Translations under genes and position numbers: made by a program
Notes under the pieces: model-generated
Database searches by the model: none
The model's input: the letters and a program-made list of their open reading frames with translations, nothing else
What the model was told of the DNA's origin: nothing
Shown: positions 57,785 to 64,000 of the stretch, piece after piece
How the letters are laid out: each line of letters starts with the position of its first letter
How positions within the stretch are numbered: the first letter of the stretch is position 1
DNA from: Maniola hyperantus
Taxonomy: Eukaryota > Arthropoda > Insecta > Lepidoptera > Nymphalidae
Direction of reading: 5' to 3'
NCBI RefSeq assembly: GCF_902806685.2
Contig: NC_048545.1
Span: 3,707,852 to 3,771,851 of the forward strand
DNA: 64,000 nucleotides

Positions 57785-57912
57785 TGCAATCGTTTTGATT
57801 GGCTCAACTTATGGTATTCTTGTTGCAACAATACATTGCAGCATGCAGCCAATAGTGAGCGAGCATCAACCAATTAGAGATGATTTCGATCGTGACACTA
57901 GCTGTCATTGTA
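57785..57912 (-). repeat. CCAAT-rich repeat (family G), copy 2
   Basis: gcaatcgttttgattggctc ... gcagccaatagtgagcgagc ... aaccaattagagatgatttc ... actagctgtcattgta. Inverse of 38768-38891. Confidence 0.7.
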
Positions 57913-58925
57913 CCGTAATCTAGCAGCAGAGTTAAGATTATAAATTGACAGATTGACAGATATAACCCAACACTCATGACACATTAGTTAACTTGAAAAG
58001 TTACTCCAGGGCCTTGAACATGTGTCTTTCATTCCCTTGAAATAATTAATTGATGATTGGAATTAACAGCAACACAATGTGGTCTGCTTGTCTGTCTGCC
58101 TAACAAGATTCCATTGCCATTTTGGACAATTTTTGAATTTATTTCATTGATTGTTATATTACTGGCTAACAAAATTCAACCATTTTCATGGTACATAAAG
58201 GGTACTCATTACTTGAATATAGAAATCGTTGATATATAAAACCTAAGATATCCAACCAAGAATGAAATAATTAAAATGTAGACACATTAAAAATAAGTTT
58301 AAAAAAAACAATGCTTTTCCGGTGCTCTTATAAGTTTTTTGTTTTTTCATACATAAAGGCCGCTTTACGCCAGACCAGCACAGTGCGACATTGAGGCATG
58401 CCATAGGGCTGACATAATTTAAAATGTAGCAGGAATCGTTTTTCGAATTGTCCTATAGTAATATTCTAAATCTTCAGCAACGACGTATCTGCATAAAAAC
58501 AGACTGTTGCATATCACAAAATTAATGTTTCCATCTATAACATACCACATTGTCGCATGTCGCTTTGGCGTAAAAGGGTCTTAAAACCTCTTTACCCTTA
58601 GAGCCTTTTTGAATTCCAAGGGAGCATATTTTGTTAATGAAACCTTTTTGATATTTTATCACATACATAAAAACGGTGCGCCTTGATATGCATATACTAA
58701 ATATTCACCATACAAGCTTGCGTACGCAGAAGTTCTCGCTCAACAGGCAACATTATAATATTTCATTAGTATTTGATATCTGCTTTGGTACGTTACATGT
58801 ATGCGCTATGTTCATACCACGATTTTCATTTTCTAGAAACTGTATTTATCTTGGGTTTTTATATCAAAGATGGACTGACTTCCCTTGGCATTATGTAACT
58901 ATATCATTACATAACGGTGTTGCAG
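57913..58925. other. upstream region of the RS-rich exon
   Basis: No clear promoter or non-coding exon. 58365-58590 has an inverted similarity (ggccgctttacgcc / ggcgtaaaagggtc, gcgacattg / cattgtcgc) that may be a degraded MITE. The ORF at 58676-58942 runs into the exon out of frame. Confidence 0.4.
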
Positions 58926-59068
58926 ATGCCGCGCACCCGTAGGAAGCACTACGCGTCTCACTCGCGCTCCCGGTCGCGCTCCTACGAGGCGAAGAGACGT
59001 CGCCTCGATGATGGTTCCAGGGAGCAGTCGTATAGGAAACGCAGTCGCTCCAGGGGGGAACGTGAAAG
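58926..59068 (+). CDS. RS-rich N-terminal exon, CLK/Doa kinase-like
   Basis: A 143-nt open exon: ATG, 47 codons, then AG|GTAGGA (phase 2). The protein begins MPRTRRKHYASHSRSRSRSY, has a KRRR patch at 23-26 and a second KRSRSR run at 38-43. GC is markedly higher than in the flanks. Arg/Ser-dipeptide N termini beginning MPR..R occur in LAMMER/CLK dual-specificity kinases (Drosophila Doa, vertebrate CLK2), which phosphorylate SR splicing factors in the nucleus. Other SR-type splicing proteins share such sequence, so the family is uncertain. The base before ATG is preceded by TTGCAG, a possible acceptor with a poor pyrimidine tract, so a 5' UTR exon may lie upstream. No kinase-domain exon is visible to the right edge. 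The gene diverges from the PAQR gene. Confidence 0.65.
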
Positions 59069-59219
59069 GTAGGACAATTTTTAATATCATACGAATCAAA
59101 TTTTTCTACACAGATCGTAGCTTTGAAATGTCAGCATCAGGAGCATTTCTTAGTAGCTATTTTATTAAGGCGCTGCGCAACTGTTGCGGCAACCGGCAAC
59201 TAGCTGCTTTTACGAGCTG

Positions 59220-59440
59220 ATATACCTGTAGCTGATATAGCTCAATGGGTTGCCAAGCTAAAGTAGGAACGTGTAGGTGCATTATTCGAAAAACTGATTG
59301 ACATTGTTGGGATCTCCAAAGTGCTAGATTCTAGCCCTTTGAGACCCCAACAATGTTCTAGCAGCTAGAATGGCGACCTCGTACCAGAAAGCTCAACGTT
59401 GACAGACCCCGCACTAGGTAGACAGACAATGGCATCGATT
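59220..59440 (+). pseudogene. decayed non-LTR RT fragment behind the RS-rich exon
   Basis: The plus strand reads VADIAQWVAKLK, stop, ERVGAL. Further on it reads WRPRTRKLNVDRPRTR, stop, TD. These match the TDIAQRVAKLKWQWAGH and WRPRTGKRSVGRPPTRWTDD blocks of the same RT tail type as the relic at 35340. The sequence between is deleted or rearranged. It lies about 150 bp past the donor of the RS-rich exon. Confidence 0.65.
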
Positions 59441-59445
59441 TCGTT

Positions 59446-59668
59446 GTCTAAATATATAAAACGAAAAGGTGCCTGACTGACTGACTGATCTATCAACGCA
59501 CAGCTCAAACTACTGGACGGATCGGGCTAAAATTTGGCATGCAGATAGCTATTATAATGTAGGCATCCGCTAAGAAATGATTTTTGAAAATTCAACTCCT
59601 AAGGGGGAGAATTAGGGGTTTGAAATTTGTGTAGTCCACGCGGACGAAGTCGCGAGCATAAGCTAGTC
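59446..59668 (-). repeat. family B copy, full length (inverted)
   Basis: tctaaatatataaaacgaaa ... gactgactgatctatcaacg ... gcatgcagatagctattata ... tagtccacgcggacgaagtc ... gagcataagctagt. Confidence 0.75.
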
Positions 59669-60411
59669 TTTCTCTAAACTAAATTTAGAGTATCTGCATC
59701 CTTTTCTTTTTAACAGTGAGACTAGTACTTTCATAGCCACTGAGATACGGAACAGGCCTGCAGACCGCTGATTCTACTAAGAATGAAAATACTTGCTGGC
59801 GACGTCACATCATAAAAACTATAGAACTTCAATGCAATTCCCATGTAAATCCCCGCGATGCATTGTCATAGAAGTTATGTACGACGCGGTCGCACGGCGC
59901 ACCTCATGTATTGTTAAATAGCCCAAAGTTTTGCTTATGCAATTACATATTACTGTTCGTTTCATGTTAGCTTGTTCTATCTACAAGTTTTCTTTATTTT
60001 TATTGTCATAGATAACTACGCAATAATACTGTATAATTAATTCAGACAAGTTATCATCAAACCTGTTTATTGATTACATTCGTTCAAGTCTTGCTAGTGA
60101 CTCCATCTGTCGGCAGACGTTGGCATCACCTCTGCAGGATTCTCGTCGTGATAACTTCGTGTAGCTAATAATTTAGCTTGTGAAGTTTGCGTGTACGTTT
60201 ATATATGCCCCGCTAGATGGCGCCAGTTGTCTCAAAATTAAGAATTACAATTTTTATAAAAGGGGTTAATTCTAATAAAACTATATAGTATATTGATTTT
60301 ATTAGATTATATAAAAAAGTAAGTATGCAATAGATTTTATTTCGGTTGTACATGAATTTAAACTTTTCATAAAGTAGTCCTGTTCTTTTCGATAGGGAAC
60401 ATCGTGAAAAG
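59669..60411. other. intronic sequence, nothing recognised
   Basis: Checked for RS-rich or kinase exons on the plus strand; none was convincing. Confidence 0.35.
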
Positions 60412-60706
60412 AATATCATGATCAACCCATAGCCGGCTCACTACAGAGCACGGGTCTCTCTCAAGAAGGGTTTTGGCCATAGTCTACCACGCTGGCCATG
60501 TGCGGATTGGTAGACTTCACACACCTTTGGAACATTATGGAGAACTCTCAGGCATGTAGGTTTCCTCACGATGTTTTCCTTCACCGTTAAAGCAAGTGAT
60601 ATTTAATTAATCAAAAAGCACATAACTTCGAACATTTAGAAGTGCGTGCCCGGGATCGAACCCCCGACCTCCGATTAGAAGGCGGACGTCCTAACCACTA
60701 GGCTAG
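60412..60706 (-). mobile_element. SINE S1 copy, full length (inverted)
   Basis: atatcatgatcaacccatag ... cacgctggccatgtgcggat ... ttcctcacgatgttttcctt ... cgggatcgaacccccgacct ... cctaaccactaggctaggca. Followed by a 14-base poly-G run (60719-60732). Confidence 0.8.
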
Positions 60707-60930
60707 GCACCACACACAGGGGGGGGGGGGGGAAGGATATACTTACTATACATTTTTTTTATTGAAGCATAAAAAAAATTACATTATTAAAATCTTAGGT
60801 CTTCTATACAATCTATACTTTTATTTTGACAATCTATTTAGAAGTGGCTAATTGATTCAGCACCGTTGACCTACCCTATTTATATCAACTGCTTTTAGGA
60901 GTAAAAACTGACTTTCGATTGCTTCATATA

Positions 60931-61082
60931 TTTTTTATTTTATTTTTATTTTATTTATTAGGAACACACACAATACATTAATTTAACACAAACTACGACA
61001 CTTATAGACAAACACAGGCTGATAAATGTATCTATAAAATGTGTACACAGCATTTGCAAAATATCTAGACAAATAAAAAGAA
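60931..61082 (+). repeat. dispersed SINE-tail repeat, copy 2
   Basis: attttatttattaggaacac ... agacaaacacaggctgataa ... atgtgtacacagcatttgca; partner of 717-851. Confidence 0.65.
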
Positions 61083-61664
61083 CTTAACTAACTACTTAAC
61101 TAAACAATTAATTATTAAAGAAATCATAAAATTATTTAATGTATAAACATTTGGGTTACTCAGTTATTGTGCTAACTGCAACGGTTTGTAGTTTTGAACT
61201 AAGTTTCACTTTTCTAAATATTTTTATTTTCGATCGTTAATTTGAGGGGAAAACTTTCAGTCAGTTTGATCGACATTTTATTGTGCTAGTTTTCACTTGC
61301 TATTCCCCTTCCAAGTTAGCGGTCTTCGGACCTTAGACTGTATCATCACTTACCACCAGGTGAGATCGCATATCAGTGGACTGCGTAGACCGTTAGCAGT
61401 TGTGATACAGGTATATGAACTGCACTAAAACCGCGTATAAACTGCAATTTTGCAGTTGGTTTGCAATCCCTTGCAGCCAGTCTGTATAGACCCTAATCGA
61501 TATTGCTTTTTAAAGAGATTTATGATTGAATGCAGCCTTGGCATGACGTTACCGGTTACTAGGAAATAAACGGATGAACTTTTTTATCTGTTTTAAATAC
61601 TTCCTTACATAAATGAGGACATGAAGAAAATAACACGTATATAGGTGTTTTAATTTTATTGCGT
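61083..61664. other. intronic sequence with an S2 tail piece
   Basis: 61328-61370 (accttagactgtatcatcac, ttaccaccaggtgagatcgc) is an S2 SINE tail fragment. Nothing else recognised. Confidence 0.45.
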
Positions 61665-61945
61665 TTTTAGGGTTCCGTATCCGAAGGGTGCCGGAACCCT
61701 GTTACTAAGGACTCCGCTATACGTCCGTCCGTCCGTCTATCTGCCTGTCGGCGTGCTGTATCTCGTGAACCATAATAGGTAGAGAGTTGAAATTTTCACA
61801 AAATGTGTATTTCTATTGCCGCTGTAACAACTAATAATAAAAAATGTAAAATGGCCGCCATGAAAATGAAAAAGTGTTATTTCTTGTACGATGGCATGGA
61901 ACCCTTCGTGTGCGAGTCCGACTCGCACTAGGCTGGTTTTTTTAA
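61665..61945 (-). repeat. family Q copy
   Basis: ttagggttccgtatccgaag ... tgccggaaccctgttactaa ... gtatctcgtgaaccataata ... aaatggccgccatgaaaatg ... gagtccgactcgcactaggc. The ORF over it is repeat-derived. Confidence 0.75.
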
Positions 61946-62144
61946 TGTAATTTTAAGGCGTCCCGCTCTGGTCGACATTTTTATCCTAATAAGGGAGTCT
62001 CAGGCTAGTGACCTTTTGTGAATTAACCTATTGGACGTAATTAATATGAACTAACATTTATATTTTAATTCGACTTAATCGTACATTGGTTTTATATTTC
62101 GTGAGCGCTGTATTTCGTAATACTTCATTTATACTTATTTTAGG

Positions 62145-62335
62145 GTTTTGTACGTCCAAATGAAAAAAAACTGGACTCTTGGGTAGCTCGTGTGTTTGTC
62201 TGTCTGTCACAGCCAACTTTCTCCGAATCTAGTGGACCGATTAAGTTGAGGTACACATATGAATTTCTGTGACCTAAACACGGACGTGTCACGTAAAAAA
62301 ATGAATTTTTAATATGGGGCTTATTTATGGGGGCA
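62145..62335 (+). repeat. third 'gggttttgtacgtcc' type repeat
   Basis: tagggttttgtacgtccaaa ... gtctgtctgtcacagccaac ... ctagtggaccgattaagttg ... acggacgtgtcacgtaaaaa. Similar in plan to families P and Q, different body. Confidence 0.6.
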
Positions 62336-62487
62336 AATTAGAAAATTTAAATAAAAAGTTTTGCAACCGTGTGACGTTTTATATAAATTTAAAACTCTGA
62401 AACTTAGGTTTTTTATTTTAAACCTATTTAGCAGTCTTTGTATAAAAATATAATACTACTAAACATTTTGGGCAGAAGAAAATCCAT

Positions 62488-62812
62488 GGGGCCGATTCTC
62501 TAGTACACAATCTCTAAACTAAACTAAATTAATAGGTCTAAATCTAGTGCTCTCCTTTTCCGCAAGCAACATTATGAAAGGGATAGCAATAGATTTAGAC
62601 GTGCCATTTTAGTTTAGTTTAGAGATTGTGTACAACGGAATTAGCCACAATGGGGCCGATTCTATTGTACACAGTCTCTAAACTAAACTAAAATGACACG
62701 TCTAAATCTATTGCTATCCCTGTCATAATTTTGCTTGCGGAAAAGGATAGCATAAGATTTAAACCTGTTAATTTAGTTTAGTTTAGAGATTGTGTACAAG
62801 AGAATCGGCCCC
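62488..62812. mobile_element. two MITE family H copies, oppositely oriented
   Basis: Unit 1 (62488-62648) and unit 2 (62652-62812) are the same 161-bp element in opposite orientation, separated by AAT. GGGGCCGATTCTC and its inverse GAGAATCGGCCCC bound the whole, making a 325-bp palindrome-like structure. Unit 1 keeps the inner end acaacggaattagccac seen in the 21434 copy. Confidence 0.85.
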
Positions 62813-62867
62813 AGTGTCTACTAATATAATTTTGCATTCGCACTAAAAATAGAAATATTTATTTAGT

Positions 62868-63048
62868 ACTAGATGATGTCCGCAACTTTGGCTGCGTGGA
62901 TTTAGGTTTTTTAAGAATCCCGTGGGATTTCTTTGATTTTGCGGGATAAAATATTCCCGGACTTTGTACCCGTCAAATGGGTATGGGTTGTGAAAAGGCA
63001 ACAGACAGACAGACAGGCACTTTCGCATTTGTAATAATTAGTATGGAT
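62868..63048 (+). repeat. family A copy
   Basis: actagatgatgtccgcaact ... aagaatcccgtgggatttct ... cagacagacagacaggcact ... taataattagtatggat. The ORF over it is repeat-derived. Confidence 0.7.
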
Positions 63049-63690
63049 AAAAAAAACTCGCACACCTATTATTTTGATTAAAATTATTACAATTATGAAT
63101 TAACAGAATACATTTTGTAATATTACAAAACCCTCGACAATAGTCTGCCCCAGTGATGGGCGATTATTACTAGTTCCAACAATCGAATGGTTTGATACTA
63201 CTAATAATGACAATCGAATAAAGAAACAATCGACCGCTAGTTCGCTAATTCGAATAAAACCGCTAATTTCATTCATATACTTTGTCATACTAAATTGGGC
63301 TGTTTTTGCGTACAATAAAGTCGACTTATTGATAGTCGTTCATTCATTTAATTTGTCATACAAAATTGGGCTGTTTTCTCGTAGGATAAAGTCTACTTTT
63401 AATTGATAGTCGTAGTAATAAGTAATCTGCCCTTGGCCTTATCTCACACTTCACACGATTAAACTATAATTTTTCACTTAATTTGATCCATATAACTTAA
63501 TCTCGACCTTCCTTGTCCACTCTACCCTTTTACTTTGCCCTCAATTATGTATTTAAAACCGAAATGTCGTACCATATGTGTCTACACGTATTATTATGTG
63601 TAGGAAATTTTGATTTTCGTTCCGTATTTGTTTTATAGCTTAAACTTTAACATGTTGCGAGGTTTAACATACCTACTTACAGCCGCACTC
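63049..63690. other. intronic sequence with a short duplication
   Basis: 63285-63330 and 63350-63410 share gtcatac(t/a)aaattgggctgttt and aataaagtc(g/t)ac, a local tandem duplication. No exon seen. Confidence 0.5.
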
Positions 63691-63694
63691 AGAG

Positions 63695-63893
63695 ACGCTT
63701 AATCGTTTATGCAGAACTCTCAGGCATGTAGCTTTCCTCCCGATGTATATAAGTGATTGCTTAAGACGTACTCGTATTTACTCGTAAATACTATGTATAG
63801 TTAGAGTTGATTGCCCGGAATCGAACCCTAAACCCCGGAACAGGAAGTTGACGTCTACCTAGATTCTGGGACCTACGTTATCACCGCTCGAAT
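63695..63893 (-). mobile_element. SINE S1 copy, diverged (inverted)
   Basis: gcagaactctcaggcatgta ... tttcctcccgatgtatataa ... gcccggaatcgaaccctaaa ... acgttatcaccgctcg. Confidence 0.65.
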
Positions 63894-64000
63894 AACTATA
63901 TCAACTTTTAATCACTGTAAGTACTTTATTGCAATTCACGAAGGCGAGTGAACTTTACTTGTGGTTACGTCGTATACATGGATATTGCGTAAGTGTGCGT

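Noticed and set aside
60060..60180. possible second exon of the RS-rich gene (ctctgcag acceptor)
   Set aside because: The phase-2 reading gives ILVVITSCS and a stop, with no RS or kinase features.

Overview
The window is nuclear DNA of a lepidopteran insect (moth or butterfly). It is AT-rich, gene-poor and packed with the dispersed repeats that typify Lepidoptera: tRNA-derived SINEs ending in (GATGAT)n, the 'gatgcccgcgacttcgtc...tatggat' family, the 'ggttccgtac...ctgtctgtctg' family, MITEs with long inverted termini, and decayed non-LTR reverse-transcriptase fragments. No species is claimed.

Two host genes can be supported. The main one lies on the minus strand and encodes a seven-transmembrane PAQR family protein, closest by recall to vertebrate PAQR4. 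Four exons are found by splice sites and reading phase: 50664-51024 (start codon), 28232-28462, 6754-6857 and 4100-4237. They join without a frameshift into 278 codons. The introns are about 22.2, 21.4 and 2.5 kb, so most of the window is PAQR intron. The last exon(s), which should carry the C-terminal HxxxH motif, were not found and probably lie beyond the left edge. Just downstream of exon 4 is an 89-bp partial tandem copy of it (3995-4083) with no splice acceptor. A short upstream ORF ends on the PAQR start codon (ATGA overlap).

The second gene is on the plus strand. One 47-codon exon at 58926-59068 (ATG ... donor GTAGGA) encodes a basic Arg/Ser-rich N terminus like those of CLK/Doa (LAMMER) kinases or other splicing factors. 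Its other exons are not visible, and the kinase identity is a guess.

Layout: 1-4099, PAQR intron 4 (repeats and the exon copy); 4100-6857, exons 4 and 3; 6858-28231, intron 2 (SINEs, a 79-bp perfect-arm hairpin, a 0.5-kb foldback element); 28232-28462, exon 2; 28463-50663, intron 1 (two dead RT fragments, a 265-bp hairpin MITE, many repeats, and a tandem array of motifs resembling a tRNA-Lys primer-binding site next to exon 1); 50664-51360, exon 1 and GC-rich promoter; 51361-58925, intergenic DNA between divergent genes; 58926-64000, RS-rich exon and following repeat-filled intron. No CRISPR array, rRNA or intact tRNA gene was seen; tRNA-like stretches belong to SINEs.
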